In this document: in pieces, positions 25,470-34,475 of the stretch
Numbering within the stretch: the stretch's first letter is position 1
Layout of the letters: each line of letters begins with the position of its first letter
Assembly (NCBI RefSeq): GCF_003987495.1
Contig: NZ_NGJU01000016.1
Span: forward strand, 27,494-91,493
DNA length: 64,000 nt
Direction: 5' to 3'
From: Vagococcus salmoninarum
GTDB taxonomy: Bacteria > Bacillota > Bacilli > Lactobacillales > Vagococcaceae
The notes under the pieces: generated by a model
What the model was told of the DNA's origin: nothing
Database searches by the model: none
The model's input: only the letters and a program-made list of their open reading frames with translations
Position numbers and translations under genes: made by a program

Positions 25470-27200
25470 TTGAAACTAATGTGGGAGTATACAATGCGCC
25501 ATAAAAAATTGCTCTTTTTTAATTTTTTATGTGTCTTTGGCTTTATTATTATTGAGTTAGGTTTGCCAACACTACTTGGTAAAATGATTGACACAGGCGT
25601 AAAACAAGGGGATTTTGAATATGTGAAAATGATGGGGATCTTTATGATTGTGATTACCTTAATTGGGATTACACTAAACATCTTATTAACTTATTTTGGC
25701 GCCCGTTTAAATACCTCAATTATTATTGATATTCGTGATGATATGTATAAAAACATGCAAACTTTTTCTCATCAAGAATATGAGCAATTAGGCGTGTCTT
25801 CCTTAATTACGAGAACGACGAATGATGCTTATCAAGTAATGATGTTCTTAGGGATGCTTTTGCGAACTGGTTTTATGACACCAATGATGTTTACTGCTAG
25901 TCTTTACATGATTATGCGTGAAAGTGTCTCACTGTCAAAATTTGTCTTTTTCGCTATTCCGTTGTTACTGATTGGCGTGGTGATTTTAGCTAAAATTTCA
26001 GAACCACTTTCGGAAAAACAACAAAAGAACTTAGACAAAATCAATTTGATTTTAAGAGAAAATTTATCAGGTTTGCGAGTCATTCGAGCCTTTGTTAATG
26101 AAAAATTTGAAGAGAAACGCTTTGATAAAGTCAATAGCAACTATACGGAAAGTTCAACGAAACTTTTTAAACTCGTTGCAATTGCTCAACCAGCTTTCTT
26201 TTTCTTGTTTAATATTATTATGGTTTTAGTCATTTGGTTTGGAGCAAAGGAGATTGAATTAGGGCAACTAGAAGTCGGGAAATTAATTTCCTTTATCGAA
26301 TATGTGTTCCACGCCTTGTTCTCATTTATGCTCTTTGCAACAGTCTTTATGATGTACCCACGAGCAGCTGTGTCCGCTGGTCGGATTCAAGAAGTCCTTG
26401 ATACAAAGACTTCAATTTCAGAAAATCCGACTGGGGTAACTGAAACAGCAACTAATGGGGTGATTGAGTTTAAGAACGTGACTTTCGCTTATCCAGGTGC
26501 AACTGAGAGCCCAGTCATTCGGGACGTTAGTTTTACGGCTAATCCAGGTGAAACAGTGGCTTTTATTGGTAGTACTGGTAGTGGTAAATCAACGTTGATT
26601 CAGTTAATTCCCCGCTTTTATGATGTGACTAAAGGTGAAATTTTGATTGATGGTGTGAATGTTAAAGACTATCAGTTAGCTGCCTTACGGAATAAAATTG
26701 GTTATATCCCGCAAAAAGCGTTGTTATTTACAGGGACGATTAAAGAAAACATGGCTTTTGGTAAAGAAGATGCTACCGAAGAAGATTTCTTATACGCCGC
26801 AGATGTTGCTCAAGCAACAGAGTTTATCTCACAAAAAGCTGATGGCTATGCTGAAATGTTATCAGAAGGTGGCGCGAACTTCTCTGGTGGTCAGAAACAA
26901 CGTTTAGCGATTGCCCGGGCGATTATTCGTCGACCAGCCATTTATGTCTTCGATGATAGTTTCTCAGCGTTAGATTATAAGACTGACGCCAACTTGCGAG
27001 CCCGTTTGAAAGAAGAAACGACGGAGTCAACGGTCTTAATTGTCGCCCAACGGGTTAGTACGATTATGAATGCTGATAAGATTGTCGTGCTTAACGAAGG
27101 TAATTTAGTCGCAATGGGGACTCATAAAGAGCTCCTAAAAACCTGTGACATCTATTACGATATTGCGTCATCGCAATTGTCAGAGGAGGAATTAGCATGA
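25470..27200 (+). CDS. Heterodimeric ABC exporter subunit with degenerate site (EfrA/TM287-like)
   Basis: 576 residues from TTG 25470, with GGAG 8 bases upstream. Six-helix transmembrane domain, then the NBD: Walker A GSTGSGKST and canonical signature NFSGGQKQRLAIARA. The Walker B catalytic Glu is replaced by Asp (YVFDDSFSALD) and the switch His by Gln (IVAQRVSTI). These are the exact hallmarks of the degenerate half of heterodimeric multidrug exporters such as TM287/288, BmrCD and EfrAB. Its partner overlaps by 4 bases. A palindrome covers the promoter. Confidence 0.92.
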   Translation: MKLMWEYTMRHKKLLFFNFLCVFGFIIIELGLPTLLGKMIDTGVKQGDFEYVKMMGIFMIVITLIGITLNILLTYFGARLNTSIIIDIRDDMYKNMQTFSHQEYEQLGVSSLITRTTNDAYQVMMFLGMLLRTGFMTPMMFTASLYMIMRESVSLSKFVFFAIPLLLIGVVILAKISEPLSEKQQKNLDKINLILRENLSGLRVIRAFVNEKFEEKRFDKVNSNYTESSTKLFKLVAIAQPAFFFLFNIIMVLVIWFGAKEIELGQLEVGKLISFIEYVFHALFSFMLFATVFMMYPRAAVSAGRIQEVLDTKTSISENPTGVTETATNGVIEFKNVTFAYPGATESPVIRDVSFTANPGETVAFIGSTGSGKSTLIQLIPRFYDVTKGEILIDGVNVKDYQLAALRNKIGYIPQKALLFTGTIKENMAFGKEDATEEDFLYAADVAQATEFISQKADGYAEMLSEGGANFSGGQKQRLAIARAIIRRPAIYVFDDSFSALDYKTDANLRARLKEETTESTVLIVAQRVSTIMNADKIVVLNEGNLVAMGTHKELLKTCDIYYDIASSQLSEEELA

Positions 27201-28975
27201 AAAATTCAATCAAATCGCTAAAACGCTTATGGACCTATATTCGTCCTTATCAATTGATGTTTTGGTTCTCTGTCTTTTTCACCGTTTCTTTTGTGGCATT
27301 GAATGCGGTGCTACCCTACGTAACTGGTTTACCAACGACAGAAATTTTAAAAAATGTCACGAATAAAGAAACGATTAATTTCAACTACATTTTGATGACA
27401 ATTTTTTGGATGTTAGTGATTACCGTCCTTTATAGTTTGGCCCAATACTTTGGTCAAGTCTTAATGACTAAAGTCGTCCAACGAGCAATGAAAGATCTGC
27501 GAACGGACATTGCCGAAAAGATTAATCGCTTGCCAGTTTCGTATTTTGATACTCACCAACAAGGGGAAGTCCTTTCCCGGGTCACCAATGATGTTGACGC
27601 AGTGAGTAATGCGATGCAACAAAGTTTTATGGCGGTCATTACGGCTTTTCTTGGAATTACCATGGCTGGAACAATGATGTTTGTCTTAAATGTCCAAATG
27701 GCTTTAATTGCGATTTTAATGATTCCAGCCTCAATTCTTTTATCTCGTTACATTGTCTCTAAGTCTCAGAAGTATTTCCAAGAACAACAAAATGCTTTAG
27801 GGGATTTAAATGGCTATGTCACGGAAAATATGACTGGCTTTAATGTCTTAAAGCTATACGGTCGAGAAGAGCAATCTTTAGATGGCTTTAAAGAAGTGAG
27901 TCACCGTTTATCACATTTTGGCTTTAAATCAGCCTTTATTTCAGGCTTAATGATGCCCTTAGTGCAATTTACAGCTTACATTGCGTATATTGTTGTGGCA
28001 GTCCTAGGAAGTTTCTTTATTATTGCCGGCAGCTTAACGGTCGGAAACTTACAAGCCTTTATTCAATATATTTGGCAAGTCAATCAACCGATGGGGCAAG
28101 TCACCCAGCTAGCAGCTGTATTGCAAAGTGCTTCGGCTTCAACGACTAGAATTTTTGAAATTTTAGATGAAGAAGAAGAACTAGTCAATGATCAAGACAC
28201 ACCTGTTCCTGCCACAGTGGAAGGACATGTTAAATTTGAGCATGTGGCTTTTAGTTACGATGAACGTAAACCGCTAATTAAAGATTTAAGCTTTGAAGTG
28301 AAACCAGGTCAAACTGTGGCAATCGTTGGGCCAACTGGCGCTGGGAAAACAACGTTGATTAACTTGTTAATGCGTTTCTATGATGTTGATTCAGGTGCGA
28401 TTAAAATTGATGGCATTGACATGAAGCGGATGAATCGGAGTGAAGTACGTTCACTCTTTGGTATGGTTCTCCAAGATGCTTGGTTATACCACGACACAAT
28501 TGGGGAAAACATTCGCTTTGGTAAATTAGATGCTACGGATTATGAAGTCGTTGATGCCGCTAAAACAGCCAATGTTCATCACTTTATTCGGACGATGCCC
28601 AACGGTTATGAAATGGCTATCGATGAAGAAGCTGGCAACGTCTCTCTCGGTCAAAAGCAATTATTAACGATTGCCCGAGCCGTTATCTCTAATCCGAAGA
28701 TTTTAATTCTTGATGAAGCCACAAGTTCTGTCGATACCCGCCTAGAAGCTTTAATTCAAAAAGCCATGGCGAGAGTCATGGAAGGTCGGACGAGCTTTGT
28801 CATTGCTCACCGCTTGTCAACAATCCGTGATGCTGATTTAATCTTAGTCATGAATCAAGGAGAAATCATCGAACAAGGAACTCATGATGAGCTACTTGCG
28901 ACTGGTGGTTTTTATGAGCAGTTATACAATAGTCAATTTGATGAAGAAGGGGATTACGAAGAAGTTCTTTCCTAA
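27197..28975 (+). CDS. Heterodimeric ABC exporter subunit with consensus catalytic Glu (EfrB/TM288-like)
   Basis: 592 residues, starting at the ATGA overlap with its partner. Six transmembrane helices with the intracellular loop motif PVSYFDTHQQGEVLSRVTND, then the NBD with Walker A GPTGAGKTT, Walker B ILILDEATSSVD and switch His in VIAHRLSTI. The signature is altered to VSLGQKQ instead of LSGGQ. That variant signature faces the degenerate site of the partner, so the pair has one active and one inactive ATP site. Multidrug export is likely; the substrate is unproven. Confidence 0.92.
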   Translation: MKNSIKSLKRLWTYIRPYQLMFWFSVFFTVSFVALNAVLPYVTGLPTTEILKNVTNKETINFNYILMTIFWMLVITVLYSLAQYFGQVLMTKVVQRAMKDLRTDIAEKINRLPVSYFDTHQQGEVLSRVTNDVDAVSNAMQQSFMAVITAFLGITMAGTMMFVLNVQMALIAILMIPASILLSRYIVSKSQKYFQEQQNALGDLNGYVTENMTGFNVLKLYGREEQSLDGFKEVSHRLSHFGFKSAFISGLMMPLVQFTAYIAYIVVAVLGSFFIIAGSLTVGNLQAFIQYIWQVNQPMGQVTQLAAVLQSASASTTRIFEILDEEEELVNDQDTPVPATVEGHVKFEHVAFSYDERKPLIKDLSFEVKPGQTVAIVGPTGAGKTTLINLLMRFYDVDSGAIKIDGIDMKRMNRSEVRSLFGMVLQDAWLYHDTIGENIRFGKLDATDYEVVDAAKTANVHHFIRTMPNGYEMAIDEEAGNVSLGQKQLLTIARAVISNPKILILDEATSSVDTRLEALIQKAMARVMEGRTSFVIAHRLSTIRDADLILVMNQGEIIEQGTHDELLATGGFYEQLYNSQFDEEGDYEEVLS

Positions 28976-28982
28976 TCGACTT

Positions 28983-29019
28983 AAAAAGCAGTTGGAGCCT
29001 TGGCTCTGACTGCTTTTTT
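28983..29019 (+). terminator. Rho-independent terminator of the ABC exporter operon
   Basis: Stem AAAAGCAGT-TGG-AGCC / GGCT-CTG-ACTGCTTTT with TTG loop and T run. Confidence 0.88.
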
Positions 29020-29038
29020 GTGATTTAAGCGACAAAAC

Positions 29039-29099
29039 TTGCATTAGTCAAATTCTCAAGGTATAATACTTACATAAAGTAAGTTACTTTTGAAAGTAA
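29039..29099 (+). promoter_or_regulatory. Sigma-A promoter with two adjacent dyads
   Basis: TTGCAT (29039-29044), a 17-base spacer and TATAAT (29062-29067). Directly after the -10 lie ACTTAC-N5-GTAAGT (29068-29084) and TTACTTT-TG-AAAGTAA (29084-29099). These dyads cover the start site and early leader, as expected for a repressor. Confidence 0.7.
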
Positions 29100-29122
29100 T
29101 CACTTATCTAGGAGGAAATGTT

Positions 29123-30094
29123 ATGACAACTAATCACGATATTTTAGGTATTCATCATGTTACAGCAATGACCAGTAGTGCGGAAAAAAACTACCAATTC
29201 TTTACGGAAGTCTTAGGAATGAGACTAGTTAAAAAGACAGTCAACCAAGACGATATTCAAACTTATCACACGTTCTTTGCTGACGACCGAGGCAATCCAG
29301 GGACGGATATGACGTTCTTTGATTTTCCAAATAACCCTCAAGGCATCAAAGGCAATAACTCAATCACCCGGACAGGTTTCAGAGTTCCTAGTGATAAAGC
29401 CTTAGACTATTGGCTAGAACGCTTGACGGAATTTGGCGTTGAAAATGAAGGCATTAGTGAAACATTCGGTAAGCAAAGTTTACGTTTTAGCGACTTTGAT
29501 CAGCAACGTTATCAGCTCTTTTCTGATGAAGGCGAGACTGGTGTTGCCCCAGGGATTCCTTGGCAAAATGGTCCAGTCCCTCATGAATTTGGAATTGTCG
29601 GATTAGGCCCAGTGGAGTTAACGGTTAGTTATCAAACGAAGATGGCTTATTGGTTAGTTGATAAACTAGGCTATCGGGAAGTAGCTGAAGCTGGGGCGAG
29701 TAAGTTGTACGAAGTCGGCGAAGGAGGGAATGGCGCCCAAATTATTGTTGTGACTGATTCTGAGAGCCCTTCTGGTCAGCAAGGTTACGGTGAAGTTCAC
29801 CATCTAGCTATTCGCGTTAAAGACCGGGCCGCCTTAACTTATTGGGAACAAATTTTAGACAGTGAGGGCTTACGCCATTCAGGTTATGTGGATCGCTTTT
29901 ACTTTAAATCACTCTATGTCCGGATTGGTCATATCTTGTTTGAATTTGCTACTGATGGCCCTGGCTTTATGGGAGATGAGCCTTATGAAACTTTAGGGGA
30001 AAGTCTATCCTTACCACCATTTTTAGAAAGTCAACGGACTTACATTGAAAGTGCTGTCCGGCCTTTTGACACAACGAGAAGGGACGATAAATAA
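29123..30094 (+). CDS. Ring-cleaving dioxygenase, VOC family (MhqO/MhqA/LinE-like)
   Basis: 323 residues from ATG 29123 with AGGAGG upstream. Two glyoxalase/VOC repeats: first ILGIHHVTAMTSSAEKNYQF (metal His in GIHHVT), second GYGEVHHLAIRVKDRAALTY. The C-terminal FEFATDGPGFMGDEPYETLG supplies the metal Glu and the typical family end. B. subtilis relatives MhqA/MhqO respond to methylhydroquinone and catechol and remove quinone-like electrophiles. It forms an operon with an esterase and a flavin reductase family gene. Confidence 0.9.
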   Translation: MTTNHDILGIHHVTAMTSSAEKNYQFFTEVLGMRLVKKTVNQDDIQTYHTFFADDRGNPGTDMTFFDFPNNPQGIKGNNSITRTGFRVPSDKALDYWLERLTEFGVENEGISETFGKQSLRFSDFDQQRYQLFSDEGETGVAPGIPWQNGPVPHEFGIVGLGPVELTVSYQTKMAYWLVDKLGYREVAEAGASKLYEVGEGGNGAQIIVVTDSESPSGQQGYGEVHHLAIRVKDRAALTYWEQILDSEGLRHSGYVDRFYFKSLYVRIGHILFEFATDGPGFMGDEPYETLGESLSLPPFLESQRTYIESAVRPFDTTRRDDK

Positions 30095-30095
30095 A

Positions 30096-30695
30096 ATGGA
30101 ACACTTATTTATCCAAGGGTTAACCCAACGAACGTTAGTGTTGCTTCACGGCACTGGGGGCGATGAACATTCATTAGTTGAGTTAGGGAAGTTCTTAGAT
30201 CCCCAAGCAAATTTGTTAGCTTTGCGAGGAACTGTCCAAGAGGGCGGAGCTAATCGTTATTTTAGACGCTTTGCCGAAGGAGAGTTTGATTTAGTGGATT
30301 TAGCTAAACAAACGATTAAATTAACAGCTGAACTTTTAAACTTAAGTGAAAAATATCAGTTACCATTAACAGATATGGTTTTAGTTGGTTATTCAAATGG
30401 GGCTAACATTGGCGGCCATTTACTTTTAGAAAAGACGACAGACATTAACAAAGGGATTTTATTTCATAGCATGTCTTTAGGTCCTAGTTCGAACGAGCCG
30501 GAGTTAAGCAACCAAAAAGTTTGGTTGTCGTATGGTGAGCAAGATCCGATTGTCCCTTTAGCTAGCTTTAATGAGTTAGTCGAAAAATTCAAAAAAGGCC
30601 AAGGGGAAGTCACTGATTACCGTTTACCGATTAGTCATGGCCTCGTTCAAGCAGAACTTGTGGCAGCCCGCCAATGGTTAGAGGAGGTTAACTAA
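30096..30695 (+). CDS. Alpha/beta hydrolase, carboxylesterase (MhqD-like)
   Basis: 199 residues from ATG 30096 (AGAAGGGA upstream), directly after the dioxygenase. The start is MEHLFIQGLTQRTLVLLHGT; the nucleophile elbow is LVGYSNGANIGGH (Ser in GYSNG), the acid is in SYGEQDPIVP and the base His in LPISHGLVQAEL. This is the phospholipase/carboxylesterase family that includes MhqD, linked to quinone or azo compound resistance. Length is typical at about 200. Confidence 0.9.
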   Translation: MEHLFIQGLTQRTLVLLHGTGGDEHSLVELGKFLDPQANLLALRGTVQEGGANRYFRRFAEGEFDLVDLAKQTIKLTAELLNLSEKYQLPLTDMVLVGYSNGANIGGHLLLEKTTDINKGILFHSMSLGPSSNEPELSNQKVWLSYGEQDPIVPLASFNELVEKFKKGQGEVTDYRLPISHGLVQAELVAARQWLEEVN

Positions 30696-31319
30696 ATGAA
30701 ACATTTTCCACAGTCTAAGTTAACAGTTGAACAACAATATAAGTTTTTAAGTGGCAGTGTCGTTCCCCGTCCGATTGCGTGGATTACTACCCTTGGACCA
30801 ACTGGGGAAGTTGTCAATTTAGCGCCCTTTAGTTTTTTTTCAGTTGTCTCTAAAGAACTACCTTTAGTTTCAGTTAGTATTTTACGAAAGGCTGGGGAAT
30901 TAAAAGACACTGCTTACAATATTTTACAAACTAAAGAAGCAGTGATTCATATTGTCGATCAAAGCTTAATAACTGAAATGAATCTAAGTGCAAGTTCTTT
31001 ACCGCCAGAAGAAAGCGAGCTGTCTTTAGTTGATTTGGAATTAGTTCCAAGTCAAACTGTGAGCGTGCCAAGTTTAAAAAAGCCTAAGATTCGTTTTGAA
31101 AGTCGGCTATTCCAACATGTGGAAATTAAAGACCCTAGCCAAGATAAGATAATTAGCGACTTATTTATTTTAGAAGTTACCGATTTTTTCTTTGCAGAAG
31201 CGGTCTTTGATGAAGAAAAAGAATATCTTAAATTGGCTGAACTAAATCCGATTAGTCGGTTAGCAGGACCAAACTACGCTAGTCTTGGAGAAACAATCAA
31301 GTTAGAACGACCAAAATAA
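30696..31319 (+). CDS. Flavin reductase family protein (FMN-binding)
   Basis: 207 residues; its ATG directly follows the esterase stop and TAGAGGAGG is within the esterase end. The signature GSVVPRPIAWITTLGPTGEV and VNLAPFSFFSVVSKELPLVS belong to the flavin_reduct split-barrel family. It binds FMN and may reduce flavin or a quinone-like substrate. Its place as third gene of the dioxygenase-esterase unit suggests a detoxification role; the exact reaction is unknown. Confidence 0.9.
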   Translation: MKHFPQSKLTVEQQYKFLSGSVVPRPIAWITTLGPTGEVVNLAPFSFFSVVSKELPLVSVSILRKAGELKDTAYNILQTKEAVIHIVDQSLITEMNLSASSLPPEESELSLVDLELVPSQTVSVPSLKKPKIRFESRLFQHVEIKDPSQDKIISDLFILEVTDFFFAEAVFDEEKEYLKLAELNPISRLAGPNYASLGETIKLERPK

Positions 31320-31359
31320 AAAACAGCCCATCTTTTAAAATAAAAGGTGGGCTGTTTTT
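31318..31359. terminator. Bidirectional terminator
   Basis: Long stem AAAAACAGCCCA-CTTTT / AAAAGGTGGGCTGTTTTT with T runs on both strands, between convergent genes. Confidence 0.9.
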
Positions 31360-32911
31360 ATTGGGCGCTACTTTGGTCAGCAATCAACTGGTCATAGTCA
31401 ATTTTTAAAAAGTCACAAACGAGTCGCAGGAAGTCTTCGTCTTTCAATTGTTCGCTAAGACTTTGGATAATTAGGAGTTCTAAGTCGCCGTCAGTTAGAT
31501 AGCTTTCATCAATGCCGTAGTTAGCTAAAAACTTTCGCGCTTTTTTTAATTGGGCTTCGGTAACTGTAGAACTTGCGACTTCCGTTGTTTCACTGGTAGA
31601 AGTTGTCGTTAAAGTCGTTTCTTTTTCCTTAGTAGCTAAGGTGACACCTTTAATTGTTTGGCTATTACTCGTTGTTTCGAGAGTGTCTTTAACTAAGTAG
31701 CTCAAGTAGCTATCTCTCATGTCATTAGCGGCCTCTTCATTAGCAATGTTAAAAGTTAGGTCGTTAATTTTAAAGCTTTCCCCAGGCTCAACAATAAATG
31801 TATCAGTTCCGTCATTAGCTGAGTATTGAGAATAGAAAAAAGTCATGTCTTTGGTTTCAATGACAAGTTGGCTGCGATTGAAGCTGATTTTTTTAGTCGA
31901 ATTATTTTTAACATCAACACTGAAAGTCAGTGGACCTTCCCACCATTTATCATTTCCTTGGGTGGCAGTGAAAATGATGTCAGTTTTATTAGCTAAAGCA
32001 TCGTAAGAATAAACTTTGCTTTCCAACTCTTGGCCGATGCCTTGAGCAACTAAAATCATTTTGTCCATTAGGCGTTGCTGATGGGTTTGATTGTAGATTT
32101 TTTCAACAGCTTCTAAGGCAGTCGTATACTGAGGAGTAGCAATGCCAGTCATAACTTGTTCGTCCTCAGTAAAAAGTTCGTCAACTAATGTATCTGCTTC
32201 TTTGATGGTTGCTAACTGTGTTTGAGCATTTTTAATTAACGTTAAAATACTTTTATCCCAATTGTCTTTTGGCTTTTTTTGGGAAAGTTGCTTAACTAAA
32301 GGCTGAATTTTTTTCTCAGTTAAGTCATCTTGAACAATTAAATAAGGATTGACCTTATCGCCATTAATTGCTACTAGTTGGGCAAAGTTTTTCAGTTGTT
32401 GTTTGTCTTTTTCCGTCTTCGATTGTTCTTTTTCTTCTGTGGATGCGGCAGTCGAATGATCAGTTGATTCTAATAATTCTTTAGTTTTGGTTATTTCAGC
32501 GTATTCTTTACTTGTGGCTCCTTGACTAGTGACGTCTCGGTAATCACTTGCTAAGAAAAAACTATTGACTGCTAGTTGATCTTCAAGCTTGTCGGTGACC
32601 AAGGTCAATGTTTGCCATTGTTGATAAAGTGTGTCATCATTTTTGAGGCTTTCTAGCGATAATTTTTTGCCAATTAAAATTCGTTCAAACTCGTCTGTCA
32701 CTTTGGCAATGTCACCAAGGGTTAAATTTTCTTGTAAGTAATCTTGATTTTTTGAATCAGATAAGCTAGCAACTTTATCAGTAAAAGCTAACATGACCGA
32801 TTCAGAATTATTTTTTGAATTAGTTGCTTTTTGTCGTTTTAAAAAGCTAACACTAACAACAGCTGCCACAAGTAATGTAGCGATACTTAGATAAACGATT
32901 TTTTTTCTCAT
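31358..32911 (-). CDS. Membrane-anchored extracellular protein of unknown function, 517 aa
   Basis: An N-terminal membrane anchor (IVYLSIATLLVAAVVSVSFL) is followed by a large outside part. Residues 50-310 are mostly helical with a charged linker around 150-175 (EEKEQSKTEKDKQQ). Residues about 310-400 are a beta-rich Ig/DUF4352-like module (WWEGPLTFSVDVKNNSTKKI). A Thr/Ser-rich linker (TTLTTTSTSETTEVASSTVT) leads to a helical C-terminal domain of about 65 residues. AAAGGAG precedes ATG. I do not recognise a family; a cell-surface or wall-related role is likely from architecture only. Confidence 0.75.
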   Translation of the reverse strand: MRKKIVYLSIATLLVAAVVSVSFLKRQKATNSKNNSESVMLAFTDKVASLSDSKNQDYLQENLTLGDIAKVTDEFERILIGKKLSLESLKNDDTLYQQWQTLTLVTDKLEDQLAVNSFFLASDYRDVTSQGATSKEYAEITKTKELLESTDHSTAASTEEKEQSKTEKDKQQLKNFAQLVAINGDKVNPYLIVQDDLTEKKIQPLVKQLSQKKPKDNWDKSILTLIKNAQTQLATIKEADTLVDELFTEDEQVMTGIATPQYTTALEAVEKIYNQTHQQRLMDKMILVAQGIGQELESKVYSYDALANKTDIIFTATQGNDKWWEGPLTFSVDVKNNSTKKISFNRSQLVIETKDMTFFYSQYSANDGTDTFIVEPGESFKINDLTFNIANEEAANDMRDSYLSYLVKDTLETTSNSQTIKGVTLATKEKETTLTTTSTSETTEVASSTVTEAQLKKARKFLANYGIDESYLTDGDLELLIIQSLSEQLKDEDFLRLVCDFLKIDYDQLIADQSSAQ

Positions 32912-33097
32912 GAGAAACTCCTTTAGTGAATATACTAGCCCTATTATACCGTATAAGATTTAAAATTGGGATGTTTTTAAAAAGATTAAGCTATCAAGAG
33001 AAACTAGTTTTTTTAATAAAAACAGTATTTTTGTTAGAACTTTGTTATGATAAAGGTAGTATTTATAGATAAAATAGCTGAAATGGAGAATTATATA

Positions 33098-33940
33098 ATG
33101 ACGAAAAAAATTGTGTTTATTGATGTTGATGGAACTTTAGTAACAATGAATGAAGAAATACCCTTATCTGCTCAGAAAGCTATCAAAGCTGCCAGGGCAA
33201 ATGGTCATATTTTATACTTGTGTACTGGACGTTCAAAACCGGAAATTTATGACTCGATTTTAGAAGTTGGCTTTGATGGAGTGATCGGAGCTGGTGGCGG
33301 CTATATTGAATCTCAAGGGGAAGTCATCTATCAACGTCAAGTAACAGCCGAGAATGTGAGACAGATGGTTGATTATTTTATGACTAATAATTTTAGTTTT
33401 TACTTAGAGTCCAATGGTGGTCTTTACGGGAATTTAAAATTACGGGAAGATATTATTGAAAAGTTCACCCAAGCAATACCAGCAGAGCAACGGGAAGCAG
33501 CTAAAGAAAACTTCCAACACCCATTTCTTGATAAAATTCATTTTAGTGATGACAATCTCTATCGAACAGATGTTAATAAAGCTTGTTTCTTAGAAAATCC
33601 AGCTGTGGCTTTTCCAGACATTGTAGCGGAATTTAAAGATGCCTTTGAAGTCATACATTGTACAGTACCAGCTTTTGGCGATGATAGTGGCGAATTAATG
33701 GTTCCAGGTGTCCATAAAGGTGTCGCCATTGAGTTCTTGTTAGATCATTTAGGGATGGATGTCAGCCAAACTGTTGGAATTGGTGATGGCATGAATGACA
33801 AAGAGATGTTAGAGCTTTGCCAAATTGGAATTGCCATGGGGAACGCTAAAGAAGGTTTAAAAGCTGTGGCTGATTATGTGACAACTGATTTAGAAGATGA
33901 TGGTTTATATAATGCCTTTAAGCATTATAATTTATTTTAA
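33098..33940 (+). CDS. Cof-type HAD hydrolase
   Basis: 280 residues from ATG 33098 (TGGAGA upstream; TATGAT -10 near 33045). HAD motif I IVFIDVDGTL (nucleophile Asp), the Cof cap domain, and motif IV VGIGDGMNDKEMLELC near the C-terminus are all present. It is a cytosolic sugar-phosphate or flavin-type phosphatase; the substrate cannot be assigned. Monocistronic. Confidence 0.93.
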   Translation: MTKKIVFIDVDGTLVTMNEEIPLSAQKAIKAARANGHILYLCTGRSKPEIYDSILEVGFDGVIGAGGGYIESQGEVIYQRQVTAENVRQMVDYFMTNNFSFYLESNGGLYGNLKLREDIIEKFTQAIPAEQREAAKENFQHPFLDKIHFSDDNLYRTDVNKACFLENPAVAFPDIVAEFKDAFEVIHCTVPAFGDDSGELMVPGVHKGVAIEFLLDHLGMDVSQTVGIGDGMNDKEMLELCQIGIAMGNAKEGLKAVADYVTTDLEDDGLYNAFKHYNLF

Positions 33941-33948
33941 ATAAATAG

Positions 33949-33992
33949 AAAAAAACAACGACTTGCTTATGACGGCGAGTCGTTGTTTTTTG
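33949..33992. terminator. Bidirectional terminator
   Basis: Stem AAAAAACAACGACT / AGTCGTTGTTTTTT with T runs on both strands, between convergent genes; the arm overlaps the end of the downstream minus-strand gene. Confidence 0.88.
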
Positions 33993-34344
33993 TTAGTTGA
34001 TAATGGCAATCGTTAGCTTCGTCATAAAAATCTAAAACATCTTCCTCAGGTTTAAAAACTAAATGATAGCCGTATGGGTCACGGACAACCATTTTATCAG
34101 CAGTCAGTTCTAAGAGCTCATTGACTAATAAGTTATTATCTAGTAAGACAGATAAATCAGTTAAAATGTTTAAAGTATGCTTAACCCGTTGGTGTCGGTC
34201 GTAAAATGACCAGTTACCTTGATAAAGCTTTTGTAAAGTGTCTTTTGACGGATGGGTTTGACGTTTTTTTTTGATTAACAATGAACTAGCTAGGCCAACA
34301 GCAACAGAAAGACCAACAAATAACGATAAATGTTTTTTTGACAT
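33967..34344 (-). CDS. Small membrane-anchored protein, 125 aa (DUF4828-like)
   Basis: An N-terminal membrane span (LSLFVGLSVAVGLASSLLIK) followed by KKKRQ, then a compact domain with GNWSFYDRHQRVKHTLNILT and VVRDPYGYHLVFKPEEDVLD. The W-Y-D...I..D......L......D.YGYHL pattern resembles the lactobacillar DUF4828 family; the name is tentative. An AGGAGG ribosome site precedes ATG. Function unknown. Confidence 0.7.
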   Translation of the reverse strand: MSKKHLSLFVGLSVAVGLASSLLIKKKRQTHPSKDTLQKLYQGNWSFYDRHQRVKHTLNILTDLSVLLDNNLLVNELLELTADKMVVRDPYGYHLVFKPEEDVLDFYDEANDCHYQLTKNNDSPS

Positions 34345-34475
34345 GCCTAGACCTCCTTTTTGAATAAGACTACTTCTTTATCATAGTACATCTAGGGCTA
34401 TTTAGCTATCATTCTAAAGTCTGAATTGAAAGAAATTTTAGTGTATAATTAGTTAATGAAAAGGATGTGGATTAG

